Shown one piece after another: positions 33,294 through 42,429 of a stretch of 64,000 nt of DNA. Each line of letters begins with the position of its first letter. Within the stretch, counting starts at the first letter, position 1. The translations under genes were made by a program, and so were the position numbers. Source of the DNA: Marinobacter lipolyticus (lineage in GTDB: Bacteria; Pseudomonadota; Gammaproteobacteria; Pseudomonadales; Oleiphilaceae); contig NZ_QTKT01000002.1 of assembly GCF_018424605.1 (NCBI RefSeq), forward strand, positions 434,001-498,000, written 5' to 3'. The notes beneath the pieces are model-generated. The model made no database searches. It was given only the letters and a program-made list of their open reading frames with translations, and was not told where the DNA came from.

Positions 33294-36200
33294 ATGAGTA
33301 ACGCGACACAGCAGTTAAAAGCCCAGCAACGTCGACAGAAATTTGCCGACCTTTTGCGCGAAATGTTCCAGCTCAATCAGCCGGAACTGGATTTTGGGCT
33401 CTATCGCATTATGCATGCCCGTAAAGATGACATTAACCGGTTTATTGAGCAGGACCTGCCGAGGATCACTCAGGAAGCATTCAGCCAATACGCCAGCCAG
33501 GATCAGGCTCAGCTGGAAGCCGAACTGGAAGAGCACATCAAGAGCGCGAAAGGCCTGGGTATGGATCCGGATGCGATTCCCAAGGTGCAGGAACTCAAGC
33601 AGCAGTTGCGGGGTGGATTTGACCTCGCGCGGGAAGAGGGCGAAGTTTACGACGCATTGGTCACCTTCTTTAACCGCTACTACAACGAGGGTGACTTCCT
33701 GTCACGCCGGGTATACAAAGACGGTACCTATGCGATTCCCTACCAGGGGGAAGAAGTGGTGCTGCACTGGGCCAACAAAGACCAGTACTACATTAAAAGC
33801 AGCGAAACCTTGCGGGATTACAGCTTCCGCCTGAACCCGGATGCCGGCCCCGGTGAAGATCCCATGCGGGTTCATTTCAAGCTGGTGGATGCGGAAGCCG
33901 GTGCAAAAGACAACAACAAAGAATCCGGTGATAGTCGTCGAGTTTTCGTGCTGGACGTAGAGAACCCGTTTGAGCTGATCACCGGTGAACCAACCGAGTA
34001 CGGTGACCAGCACACCGAACTGCAATGTCGGTTCGTGTTTCGGCCGGCAACGGAAAGCGACTGGACAGAAGCCGAGAAGAAAAAGGCGACAGCTGCAGCC
34101 CAGAAGAAACCGCCGACACAAGATGCGCTCCGAGCGATTGCTGAAGAAAGGCTTTTGGGAGCGGCCTCGGATGTGCCGGAGTATTGGAAGAGTGCGCTGG
34201 CAAAGTCCTACCGTAAGGCTGATGGCAACCAAGCTGATTATTCAATGCTGGCTGGGCAACTGAATAACTACACCAAGAAGAATACGTTTGATTATTTCAT
34301 CCACAAAGATCTCGCCGGATTTTTAACCCGGGAGCTGGATTTTTACATCAAGAATGAGCTCCTCGATTGGGAGGATATCGCCTCGTTAAAAAATGATACG
34401 GCAAGACTTGCCCCACTGCTCAGCAAGATTGAAGTGATTCGTTCGCTTGGAGAGAAGATCATCGCTTTCCTTGCGCAGTTGGAGAACTTTCAGAAGAAAC
34501 TGTGGTTGAAAAAGAAGTTCGTAACCGAAACTAATTACTGTTTTACGCTAGATGTGCTGGCTGGCAATGACGGTCTTCTAGCAGAGATCTTTAGCAATAG
34601 TGATCAATTAAAAGAGTGGGAAGATCTCTATAAAATCGATTTGACCGATCTTCGGAAGTGTTTAGAAAAAGTAGGTTATTCAGGTGTTCTTGACAACCCG
34701 AAATACCGGTACCTTTTGGTCGATACTGCAAAATTTGATAAATCTTTTAAACAGGGTCTACTTGATTTTGTTGAGGGACTTGATGAGAAGTGTGATGGCG
34801 TTCTGATCAATGCAGAAAACTTCCAAGGGCTGTCTTTCTTGAAAGAGAGATATGCGTCAGAAGTCGGGTGCATTTATATAGATCCGCCATATAACACTGA
34901 TGCCAGTGCCATAATGTATAAAAATGGATATAAATCATCAAGTTGGATTTCTTTGATGAATGACCGACTTCAGTTAGCAAGAGATTTGATGTGTCGTGAT
35001 GGTGTTTTGGCGTCAGCTATAGATGATGAACAACAAAAGGAGCTCGCATTTCTATTAGAGTCGGTCTTCAGATCGGAGCTCCTGGGAGTGTTCTCTATCC
35101 GGTCCAACCCCTCAGGTCGACCGACCAAGACCGGATACTCTGTTTCGCATGAGTACAACCTTTTTGTGGGAAAGAGTGATGAGTCTAATATAAGTAGGCT
35201 GCCCCCGACCGACGCTCAGCTGTCTCGGTTCAGCGAGAAGGATGAATTTGGAATCTTCGAATGGAGAAATTTAAGAAGAGAAGGCTCGAACTCTGACCGA
35301 AGCGCAAGGCGCGCACTTTATTATCCAATCTATATCAGAGATGAAAAGGCTTATGTGCCAGAAATGTACTGGGAAGAGCAGGATAAGTCATGGGTCGTTA
35401 CTGAAGATCCAAAGCCCACTGATTCAGTTGTTTGGCCGATTAACGACCAGGGGGATGAAAAAACGTGGAGATGGGAGAACTCGAAGGTCGCTTCATCACC
35501 AGGTCTAATTGGTATTCGAAAGGATCGATCAGGAAAAGACTATGTATATTACAAGAGGCGTCCAAATGATGACGGCGTAGTATCGGTCTCTTCTTGGTTT
35601 GACGCTAAGTATTCGGCAACTGAGCATGGTTCAGCGTTGATTAAGGATTTATTTGGAAATATGGCTTTTTCCTACCCGAAATCAATACATGCAGTTAAGG
35701 ACACTGTTCATATTTCTGGTGGAAACAAAAAGGATGTTAAAGTTCTTGACTTCTTTGCCGGTTCAGGAACCACTGGCCATGCGGTCATTGATAAAAACAG
35801 AACCGATGGTGGAAATCGTAAATATATTTTGATCGAGATGGGAGAGCATTTCGATACTGTTATTATTCCTAGGCTGAAAAAGGTTTCGTATTCTGCCCGC
35901 TGGAAAGGTGGATTGCCTCAATTATCGGAAGATGGCACATTCGAATCCACATCACAGTTCTTCAAATATCTTCGACTTGAAAGCTACGAAGATTCTCTCA
36001 ACAACTTGTCTCTAACCAAGTCGCCAAATCAACAAAAGATCTTTGGCGAGCTTTCAACGCCTCAGGTTCAAGCTGCCCGAGAAGCGTATTTTTTGAATTA
36101 CATGCTTGAAGTCGAATCACGGGGATCTAACTCCCTTCTTAATGCTAGGAAGTTCTGGAATCCAGATCATTACGAGCTTAAAGTTTGCGCTTCTAATAGT

Positions 36201-36686
36201 GATCAAACTCGGTCTATAAATGTCGATTTGCTGGAAACCTTCAACTATCTCCTGGGCTTGGAAGTCGAACATATTGCCGCCCCCATTCACTTCGAGGCTG
36301 AGCTGAACCAAGGCGAATACGGCCGCTGGCAGGCGAAGGTTAAGCGCAGTGAAACCGGCAAGTGGTGGTTCCGAACCGTCTACGGCACGAATCGGACTGG
36401 GCAGCAGGTGCTGGTGGTATGGAGAAACCTGCCGTCGGTCATTGATGGAGAGGCCGATGGTATCCAGAAGGACAATGCTGTGCTGGATGCGGTACTGATC
36501 GAGAAGCTCTCTATTCGCCTGACCGAAAGCCAGGACGACGAGATCGACGTGCTGTACGTAAACGGTGACCACAACATCAGTATCCCCCGGTCCCGCAAGG
36601 GTGAACCCATGGAGCAGGCGCGTATCCAGCTGATCGAGGAAGCGTTCCATCGGCTGATGTTTGCTGACACCGAAGCGGTTCACTAA
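33294..36686 (+). CDS. large Mod-like DNA methyltransferase
   Basis: A 1130-residue DNA methyltransferase. The catalytic DPPYNT (residues 530-535) comes before the AdoMet motif DFFAGSGTTGHA (about 819-830), the beta-class order of type III Mod subunits; the target recognition part should lie between them. It has an unusually long N-terminal region (about 500 residues, starting with MFQLNQPELDFGLYRIM) and a 250-residue C-terminal extension. Base composition changes inside the gene: sampled lines near 34681 and 34921 are 42% and 32% GC, while 36361 is 60%. It is followed by a Res-like helicase after 10 bases. Adenine methylation is expected. Confidence 0.85.
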   Translation: MSNATQQLKAQQRRQKFADLLREMFQLNQPELDFGLYRIMHARKDDINRFIEQDLPRITQEAFSQYASQDQAQLEAELEEHIKSAKGLGMDPDAIPKVQELKQQLRGGFDLAREEGEVYDALVTFFNRYYNEGDFLSRRVYKDGTYAIPYQGEEVVLHWANKDQYYIKSSETLRDYSFRLNPDAGPGEDPMRVHFKLVDAEAGAKDNNKESGDSRRVFVLDVENPFELITGEPTEYGDQHTELQCRFVFRPATESDWTEAEKKKATAAAQKKPPTQDALRAIAEERLLGAASDVPEYWKSALAKSYRKADGNQADYSMLAGQLNNYTKKNTFDYFIHKDLAGFLTRELDFYIKNELLDWEDIASLKNDTARLAPLLSKIEVIRSLGEKIIAFLAQLENFQKKLWLKKKFVTETNYCFTLDVLAGNDGLLAEIFSNSDQLKEWEDLYKIDLTDLRKCLEKVGYSGVLDNPKYRYLLVDTAKFDKSFKQGLLDFVEGLDEKCDGVLINAENFQGLSFLKERYASEVGCIYIDPPYNTDASAIMYKNGYKSSSWISLMNDRLQLARDLMCRDGVLASAIDDEQQKELAFLLESVFRSELLGVFSIRSNPSGRPTKTGYSVSHEYNLFVGKSDESNISRLPPTDAQLSRFSEKDEFGIFEWRNLRREGSNSDRSARRALYYPIYIRDEKAYVPEMYWEEQDKSWVVTEDPKPTDSVVWPINDQGDEKTWRWENSKVASSPGLIGIRKDRSGKDYVYYKRRPNDDGVVSVSSWFDAKYSATEHGSALIKDLFGNMAFSYPKSIHAVKDTVHISGGNKKDVKVLDFFAGSGTTGHAVIDKNRTDGGNRKYILIEMGEHFDTVIIPRLKKVSYSARWKGGLPQLSEDGTFESTSQFFKYLRLESYEDSLNNLSLTKSPNQQKIFGELSTPQVQAAREAYFLNYMLEVESRGSNSLLNARKFWNPDHYELKVCASNSDQTRSINVDLLETFNYLLGLEVEHIAAPIHFEAELNQGEYGRWQAKVKRSETGKWWFRTVYGTNRTGQQVLVVWRNLPSVIDGEADGIQKDNAVLDAVLIEKLSIRLTESQDDEIDVLYVNGDHNISIPRSRKGEPMEQARIQLIEEAFHRLMFADTEAVH

Positions 36687-36696
36687 GGGGAATATC

Positions 36697-39600
36697 ATGG
36701 CAGCACGGAAATCCGCCAAGGGCAGCAAACAGACGTTGCCCTTCCGCCATCACTTGGTGCTGAACCAGTGGTTGTTTTCTCTGTTCGGCTTCGATTCTCT
36801 CAGTGGCCAGTTTGATTTGGGAAACCGGGAAGCGCCAACGCTTGAGGCGTTTCGCGATCGTTTCCAGCTGATCGGTGAAACCAGCGGCCGCAATGCCGAG
36901 GGGGAGCACCTGCTGATTCAGAGAATGCGGGAAAACCTCAACGAACATGCCAAGCTGAGCGATGAGCAACTGCTGGAGTACGACCGCCGCATTAAGCAGC
37001 TGACAGATACCATCAATAACGCACGCCTCGCCTCCGGTGAGGAGCCGATTGAATGGAAGTATTTCCAGTACTTGATGCTGCTGTTCACCGAGATCTACCT
37101 GGACTACCTGTTCACCAAACCGGATGAGTTGCTGGAGGCGCTCAACGAACAGATTGAGCGTTGGAATGATCACTGGGTTGTGGAGCAGGGCTTTAATCAC
37201 AAACCGCTGGATTTACTGAACCCGGAGGATGATCTGTGGCCGCAGCTCAACATGGTGGCCTATTGGAGCGCGACGGGCTCCGGTAAAACCCTGATCATGC
37301 ACGCGAACATTCTGCAGTATCGCTTCTACCTGCAGCGGTATGGAAAAGCCGGGGATATCAACAAGATTATTCTACTGACCCCCAACGAGGGGCTTACCCA
37401 GCAACACCTGCGTGACCTGGACAAGTCCGGAATCAGGGCCAGTGAGTTCTCTGCCCGTGGTGGCGACCTGTTCGCTCAAGATGTGATTGTCATCGACATT
37501 AACAAGCTCCGCGATAGTGAGAAGAAGAAGACGGTTGCGGTCGACTCCTTCGGCTCCCGCAACCTGCTGTTGGTGGATGAGGGCCATCGGGGAACGGCCA
37601 GTGGTGGTGGCAGCTGGTACGACTATCGGCAAAAATTGTGTTCGCTGGGTTTCTCCTTCGAATACTCCGCTACGTTTGCCCAGTCAGGCTCCAAACACGA
37701 GAACCTACGGCAGACGTATACCAAGGCCATTCTGTTCGATTACTCCTACCGACATTTTTATGGGGATGGCTACGGTAAGCAGTCTCAAATCCTGAACCTG
37801 CAAGCAAATCCCAATGCCCAGGATGAATTCCGATATCTGGTTGCCTCGTTACTGAGTTACTACCAGCAACTACGGTTGTTCGAAGAGCAAAAGGCCAGCT
37901 TCAAGCCCTTTAACTTGGAGAAACCGCTGTGGGTGTTTGTAAGCTCTAAGGTAACGGCAACGCTGTCCAGCGGCGAAGCTTCAGACACCGTTCAGGTGCT
38001 GGCATTTATCGACCAGGTATTGCACAAGCAGGAAGAAACGGTCGCCGCGATCGATTACCTGCTGAAGCGCGGCATGGTTGCCAAGGGTGGTACCGATCTG
38101 TTGCATGGGCGGTTCAATTATCTGAAAGAACTGGGTGAAGGCGGGGATGCGCTGTATCACGATCTGCTGGACAGGGTATTCAGTAGTAGTGGCGGTCGAC
38201 TCCACATCGAAAATATCACCGGCATTCCTGGTGAAATCGCGCTTCGAGCTGGCACGTCTGACACCCCTTTCGGGGTCATTAACGTGGGGGATGATGCAAA
38301 GCTGGTCAAACTCTGTGAGAAGCACGAACTGTTCACTCAGGATTCTCGCTTTAGCGAAAGCCTGTTCCATGGCATCAACACCGACAGTTCACCAGTCAAT
38401 CTGCTGTTGGGCTCGAAGAAGTTCACCGAGGGCTGGAGCAGTTGGCGCGTTTCCAACATGACGTTGATGAACGTCGGTAAGAATGAGGGTGCCCAGATCA
38501 TCCAGCTGTTCGGTCGTGGCGTGCGCCTGAAAGGCTGGAAAACAACACTTAAGCGCTCAGCCGAGCTGGCAACCGGCTTGAAAGAAGCTGGTATTGAGCG
38601 GCCTGAGCACATTGGTGTCATGGAGACCCTGAACATCTTTGGGGTGAAGGCCGATTACATCGCGCAATTCCGGAAAGAGCTGGAAGACGAAGAGATCCCA
38701 GTTAACGAGGGCCTTGAAGAATTCGTGCTTCCGCTGAAGCCGATGAAGGACCTGCGCAAGGACCTTCATGTTGTGCGAGTAAAGGAAAGCATCGCCAATA
38801 AGGCCATTGGCGGTTCCGGTACGGCTTTTCAGGAGCTCGCCGAACAGGTAGTTCTGAAGGCTCCGGACGATTTGAAGCAAACTGAGATCGATTACTTCTG
38901 CAATCCGCCGAGGGTAAGCCTGGATTTCTATCCCCAGGTTGGACTGTTCGCAACCGACAAGAAGGGCGTTCAGAACACCGGTGCCAAAATTCAGCGTTTA
39001 AAGCCGACTCATATTGCGCTGCTCGATATGCAACGCCTTTATTTCGAGCTGCTGGCGTTCAAACGAGACAAGCGGTGGTCAAACCTGACCATCACCCCGG
39101 AAGTAGTAGAAAAACTCCTGACTGATAGCCGGTACGACTGGTACCGGCTCTATGCCCCAGACGAGGCGATGGAGCTCGGTCGACTGGATAAGATGTCACT
39201 GTGGCATGACATGGCGATATCCCTCCTTAGAAAGTACTGTGAGTTGTTCTATGGTTTCCGCCGCAAGCAGTGGGAGGCAGACAAGCTTGAGTACAGGCCT
39301 ATTACGGAAAATCGGAAGTACCTCCCGGGCGTGAGTGATGCCACACCAGAGGGCAGCTACATGGTCACTCTTGACCGGGTACGCCATCAGTCGCTGATCA
39401 AACAACTCTCGAATTTGAGGGATAGCATTGCTAACGGCGAGGTGGACGTTTGGGATGGCAAGATCGCAGAGGGTCTGGAGTTTATCTGGTGCGAGCCGCA
39501 TTTCTATCAGCCGCTACTTGCATCCACCCAGGGTCTAGATTTTCAGGTGACTCCGGTATCTCTTAATAAAGGGGAGGCCGATTTCGTTCGCGACATCCAG

Positions 39601-40044
39601 GTGGCAACTAAGACTGGGGCTTTTGAAGGCTACGAGGTTTACCTACTGCGCAACCAGACCGGCCAGGGAGCCGTGGGAGTATTCGTTGATGGTGGCTTCT
39701 ATCCGGACTTCATCCTGTGGCTGGTGAAGGGCCAATCCCAGAAAGTGGTTTTCGTCGACCCGAAAGGTCTGCGTCACCACAAACCGGACGATCCCAAAGT
39801 CCGCTTCCATGAGACCGTCAAGGACATTGAGGCAGACCTTCGCAAGCAACGTCCGGAGAATGCCGGAATCGAGCTGCATGCGTTCCTGATCTCGGAGACA
39901 CACTCGTCTCAGCTTGTGAGTCAGTGGAGGGATGCTGCCGGTCAGGCTGTGACCCGAGAGCTTATGGAAAGTTGGAATATCCTCTTCAGAGAGGAGGATG
40001 ATCGATATGTCGAGAAACTGGTCGAAAAGATTTCTGGTTCATAG
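36697..40044 (+). CDS. Res-like helicase-nuclease (type III-like)
   Basis: A 1115-residue restriction-type helicase. Walker A is SATGSGKTL (about residues 191-199), motif II is LLVDEGHRG (about 292-300), and QLFGRGVRLKGW (about 602-613) is motif VI. Near the C-terminus YPDFILWLV with Asp1004, then VVFVDPKG with Asp1021-x-Lys1023, form a PD-(D/E)xK nuclease like that of type III Res. With the upstream methyltransferase it should restrict unmodified DNA. The ATG at 36697 (AAGGGG just upstream) is used; the in-frame start at 36661 lies inside the methyltransferase gene. It is the last gene of the six-gene run. Confidence 0.87.
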   Translation: MAARKSAKGSKQTLPFRHHLVLNQWLFSLFGFDSLSGQFDLGNREAPTLEAFRDRFQLIGETSGRNAEGEHLLIQRMRENLNEHAKLSDEQLLEYDRRIKQLTDTINNARLASGEEPIEWKYFQYLMLLFTEIYLDYLFTKPDELLEALNEQIERWNDHWVVEQGFNHKPLDLLNPEDDLWPQLNMVAYWSATGSGKTLIMHANILQYRFYLQRYGKAGDINKIILLTPNEGLTQQHLRDLDKSGIRASEFSARGGDLFAQDVIVIDINKLRDSEKKKTVAVDSFGSRNLLLVDEGHRGTASGGGSWYDYRQKLCSLGFSFEYSATFAQSGSKHENLRQTYTKAILFDYSYRHFYGDGYGKQSQILNLQANPNAQDEFRYLVASLLSYYQQLRLFEEQKASFKPFNLEKPLWVFVSSKVTATLSSGEASDTVQVLAFIDQVLHKQEETVAAIDYLLKRGMVAKGGTDLLHGRFNYLKELGEGGDALYHDLLDRVFSSSGGRLHIENITGIPGEIALRAGTSDTPFGVINVGDDAKLVKLCEKHELFTQDSRFSESLFHGINTDSSPVNLLLGSKKFTEGWSSWRVSNMTLMNVGKNEGAQIIQLFGRGVRLKGWKTTLKRSAELATGLKEAGIERPEHIGVMETLNIFGVKADYIAQFRKELEDEEIPVNEGLEEFVLPLKPMKDLRKDLHVVRVKESIANKAIGGSGTAFQELAEQVVLKAPDDLKQTEIDYFCNPPRVSLDFYPQVGLFATDKKGVQNTGAKIQRLKPTHIALLDMQRLYFELLAFKRDKRWSNLTITPEVVEKLLTDSRYDWYRLYAPDEAMELGRLDKMSLWHDMAISLLRKYCELFYGFRRKQWEADKLEYRPITENRKYLPGVSDATPEGSYMVTLDRVRHQSLIKQLSNLRDSIANGEVDVWDGKIAEGLEFIWCEPHFYQPLLASTQGLDFQVTPVSLNKGEADFVRDIQVATKTGAFEGYEVYLLRNQTGQGAVGVFVDGGFYPDFILWLVKGQSQKVVFVDPKGLRHHKPDDPKVRFHETVKDIEADLRKQRPENAGIELHAFLISETHSSQLVSQWRDAAGQAVTRELMESWNILFREEDDRYVEKLVEKISGS

Positions 40045-40073
40045 ACCGATGTAGAACCCTGCTGATACCTGGA

Positions 40074-40095
40074 AGCCGGCTGCATGCAGCCGGCT
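40074..40095. terminator. perfect palindrome between convergent genes
   Basis: A 22-base perfect palindrome (AGCCGGCTGCA and its complement) lies 29 bases after the helicase stop and just before the convergent HUH gene stop, followed by a T-rich stretch. Position and symmetry suit a two-way terminator for the cassette and the HUH gene. Confidence 0.6.
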
Positions 40096-40107
40096 GATTC
40101 CGTTTCT

Positions 40108-40809
40108 TTATAGTCCGCGTCTTACTGACCAGCTCAACTTCGCTGATGCGCGCCTGCTCGTCCCGAAGTTGTGGCTTGCCAATCCCCACATCTTGCTCCT
40201 TTGTTTTGCCAGGTAACTGGCGCGCTTAAACAGCTCATCGTAGGGCTCGCCTCGGCGAATGTGGTAAAGGTGGTTTCCCGGCACGTAGATGAGCCCGTCG
40301 CCCTCTACCTGAGTGCAGCTCAAGGAGCTGCACCAGGCCTTGCTTATCATTCCGTATAAACCGATGCTATCCATTCCTAATTGGCCAAGGCCTCGGAATG
40401 TTTGCTTATTGAACAGCAGAATGCAGTGATAATGCGGATGATTGTTTGTATTGAACTCTCGGCACCATATGAATCCAACATTAGTGGGGTGGAACCGTTT
40501 GCCCTGGCGTGTCAAAGAGTAGCCGTAGGCTTGTATTCGTGCTTTTAGTGAATCAATGAATTTGCTGAATAATGGGCGGCCTGTGGGGGATTCCCAGTTA
40601 TAGTGTTTCGGTAGGCGAAGGTCTATTCGAACTGCTATTGAGTGAGGATGGGTCAATAAGAAATCGCTGATGGTCTCATCGATCCTCTGGAGATATTTGG
40701 TTATAAAGAAACCATGACCTGGTATAAGTTCCATTTTATTGAACCTGCCCTCTTTGGTGAGAGGCAGGTTCGATACGTATTCATGTGGTGATATAGTGTC
40801 AAGGCTCAT
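40108..40809 (-). CDS. YagK/YfjJ (inovirus Gp2-like) replication protein
   Basis: A 233-residue protein of the YagK/YfjJ C-terminal or inovirus Gp2 family. The metal-binding HUH-like motif is in HPHYHCILLF (about residues 122-131), and later a KRASYLAK block carries Tyr and Lys positions of the kind used by rolling-circle initiators. Members occur in P4-like satellites and tRNA-linked islands near AlpA and the integrase, as here. It may start replication of the excised element. ATG 40809 follows AGGGA by 8 bases; an ATG at 40839 is possible. AT-rich codon use differs from the chromosome. Confidence 0.65.
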   Translation of the reverse strand: MSLDTISPHEYVSNLPLTKEGRFNKMELIPGHGFFITKYLQRIDETISDFLLTHPHSIAVRIDLRLPKHYNWESPTGRPLFSKFIDSLKARIQAYGYSLTRQGKRFHPTNVGFIWCREFNTNNHPHYHCILLFNKQTFRGLGQLGMDSIGLYGMISKAWCSSLSCTQVEGDGLIYVPGNHLYHIRRGEPYDELFKRASYLAKQRSKMWGLASHNFGTSRRASAKLSWSVRRGL

Positions 40810-40861
40810 TATTGATTCCCTATGTCGGTGCTCCTGCATGTAGAGAACTATTTTGTCAACT

Positions 40862-40882
40862 CTATTAGTGAGTAACTAATAG
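40862..40882. promoter_or_regulatory. inverted repeat upstream of the HUH gene
   Basis: CTATTAGT and ACTAATAG are separated by five bases, about 55 bases before the start of the minus-strand HUH gene, within AT-rich DNA. It could be an operator, for example for AlpA, or part of a replication origin; the sequence alone does not decide. Confidence 0.4.
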
Positions 40883-41014
40883 TATTTAAAACCTACATGG
40901 GTTTGATGGATTGTTGAGTCAGAAGGTCGGTCGTTTGATAGGTCGAAATTAACTAATGTTGAAGTATTCGGTCTGCAAAAATGAGGGAGCCTTCTTCCGT
41001 TAACCGGTTGGCAC

Positions 41015-41203
41015 TCAGTAGGCTGCATCTCGCTCTTGGATCTTCCCTGCGATCCAATCATCTATTTCCGAGTCTACCCAGCCGACGGACCTGCCTCCCA
41101 AATCAATCGGCTTGGGAAACGTTCCTGCGTCGATGTATTTGTAGATAGTCGAGCGGGCGAGGCCAGTCTTTTCCATCACGTTTCTGAGTCTGAGTATTCT
41201 CAT
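41015..41203 (-). CDS. AlpA family excisionase/regulator
   Basis: A 62-residue AlpA-type DNA-binding protein starting MRILRLRNVMEKTGLARS. It shows the MerR-like winged helix: KTGLARSTIYKYIDAG, then FPKPIDLGGRSVGWVDSEID. In P4-like elements AlpA switches on the integrase or acts as excisionase. ATG 41203 has AGGAG 8 bases upstream; the longer frame to 41356 adds 51 residues with no family resemblance. It sits beside the integrase and HUH genes, the usual context. Confidence 0.85.
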   Translation of the reverse strand: MRILRLRNVMEKTGLARSTIYKYIDAGTFPKPIDLGGRSVGWVDSEIDDWIAGKIQERDAAY

Positions 41204-41541
41204 GGCTATCTCCTGAACGGTTTGTCTCAGAAGATCCAGGGAGGTCAGTAGAAATTTATTGATGCTTCCGGAAGCGAAGTGAGGTACGCCTGAGGCTGCC
41301 AGTCCGTCTTGCCATTGTCGGCTGGGTGTCGAAGCCATGCCCTCTCTAAGCCGCATAGTCGAGATCTGTAATCCATAACTGACTGTATTAACATGTTAAA
41401 AATGACTAGATACGGCTAGCCAGACAATAGAAGGCACCTAGAAACCGCACAGAATCTACCAAGATACCGTGTAGAAAGACGCAAGAAACATGGTAGAGTA
41501 GATCTTGGTTTATTGTTTTATCTAAAAATCGTAGGTGGTGT
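41204..41541. other. intergenic control region with palindromes
   Basis: About 340 bases between AlpA (minus) and the 282-residue gene (plus). It contains a perfect 12-base palindrome TTAACATGTTAA (41388-41399) and an inverted repeat ACCAAGAT/ATCTTGGT (41458-41465 and 41502-41509). These are plausible operators for the divergent genes; no gene is seen. Confidence 0.45.
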
Positions 41542-42390
41542 ATGGCTGTCCGCATAAAAGACCGGGAGGTATTGCCCGATAGATTCAAACATTTTTCTGA
41601 TCAGGACCTTGTCTGGCTCTGGGCCATTCTCAGTAATGAATTTACTATCAGCCCACCCGAGTCTTTACGAAATCCTAAGGATTTAGCAGAGTCTTGCGCT
41701 AAAGCTCTAAGTAATAAGAATGCTGGTTATGAAGAGTGGGTTGTTAAAAGTTATCAACAGTGTGTTATTAATGGTCAGATAAGTGAAATTATCGCTAAGC
41801 CAGATAAGAGGCTGATTAGCTGGCTTATGTACAGGCTTGTCGTTGATAATGGTTTTGATTTTGAGCTTAAAGGATTGAAAAATTACTTGGACGATTGGGC
41901 GTGCTTTCTCTTGGCTGTGGATTTGGATGCTAGACCAGGGTCTGAAAAGCTACGTCTTATTAGGGAGATAATGGCGCTTTGGAACCTTCGCATGTTGAGC
42001 GATTATTCTCTCGACTGGGTTGATGGTAACGATTCCAAGCAAGTTTCTTGGCTTATAAACGAGGGGCTTAAAGCTGGGTTGCCGAACTTGGTGTCCGGAG
42101 GGGTAAATAATCCTTTGTCGATAAATGAAAGTCTATTAAAGTTTAAGTGTATGTTGGATCAGTCTAGATTCAACTCAAAGATGGAAGAGATGTTAATTAG
42201 AGATTTGAGAAGGAAATGGAGTATAAAAACCAATAAGAAAAGGAATGAGCGATATCAGGTTAATGTATTGCTTCTCCCAGAGACTAAAGAGGGGATAAAG
42301 GAGCTGATGAAGAGGGATGGTTATAAGACTCAAGGAGAGGTTGTAGATGCCCTTGTGAGCAAGGCCCTCTCCGGGTACGAACACTTGTAG
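41542..42390 (+). CDS. hypothetical island protein, 282 aa
   Basis: I do not recognise a family. The body (about residues 1-200) is helical with many Trp and Leu (FSDQDLVWLWAILSNEF, KRLISWLMYRLVV). The last 60 residues are basic and then read YQVNVLLLPETKEGIKELM followed by KTQGEVVDALVSKAL. That tail looks like a ribbon-helix-helix motif, a strand then two helices, so DNA binding is likely. The gene is clearly AT-rich and lies between AlpA and the integrase, where element regulators are common. The Shine-Dalgarno is weak (AGGTGG about 5 bases before the ATG). It is convergent with the integrase gene. Confidence 0.6.
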   Translation: MAVRIKDREVLPDRFKHFSDQDLVWLWAILSNEFTISPPESLRNPKDLAESCAKALSNKNAGYEEWVVKSYQQCVINGQISEIIAKPDKRLISWLMYRLVVDNGFDFELKGLKNYLDDWACFLLAVDLDARPGSEKLRLIREIMALWNLRMLSDYSLDWVDGNDSKQVSWLINEGLKAGLPNLVSGGVNNPLSINESLLKFKCMLDQSRFNSKMEEMLIRDLRRKWSIKTNKKRNERYQVNVLLLPETKEGIKELMKRDGYKTQGEVVDALVSKALSGYEHL

Positions 42391-42429
42391 TATCTAACAG
42401 TTCAAACTGAAGGCTTAGCCACCGAACGG

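Noticed and set aside
34676..36250. Frameshift or pseudogene in the large methyltransferase, suggested by its composition shift
   Set aside because: The frame is continuous for 1130 codons and both catalytic motifs are intact, so a recombined but functional gene fits better.
24206..40044. Calling the cassette DISARM or BREX
   Set aside because: No DUF1998 (DrmB) or PLD protein for DISARM, and no PglZ, BrxC or BrxL-like proteins for BREX, are present.
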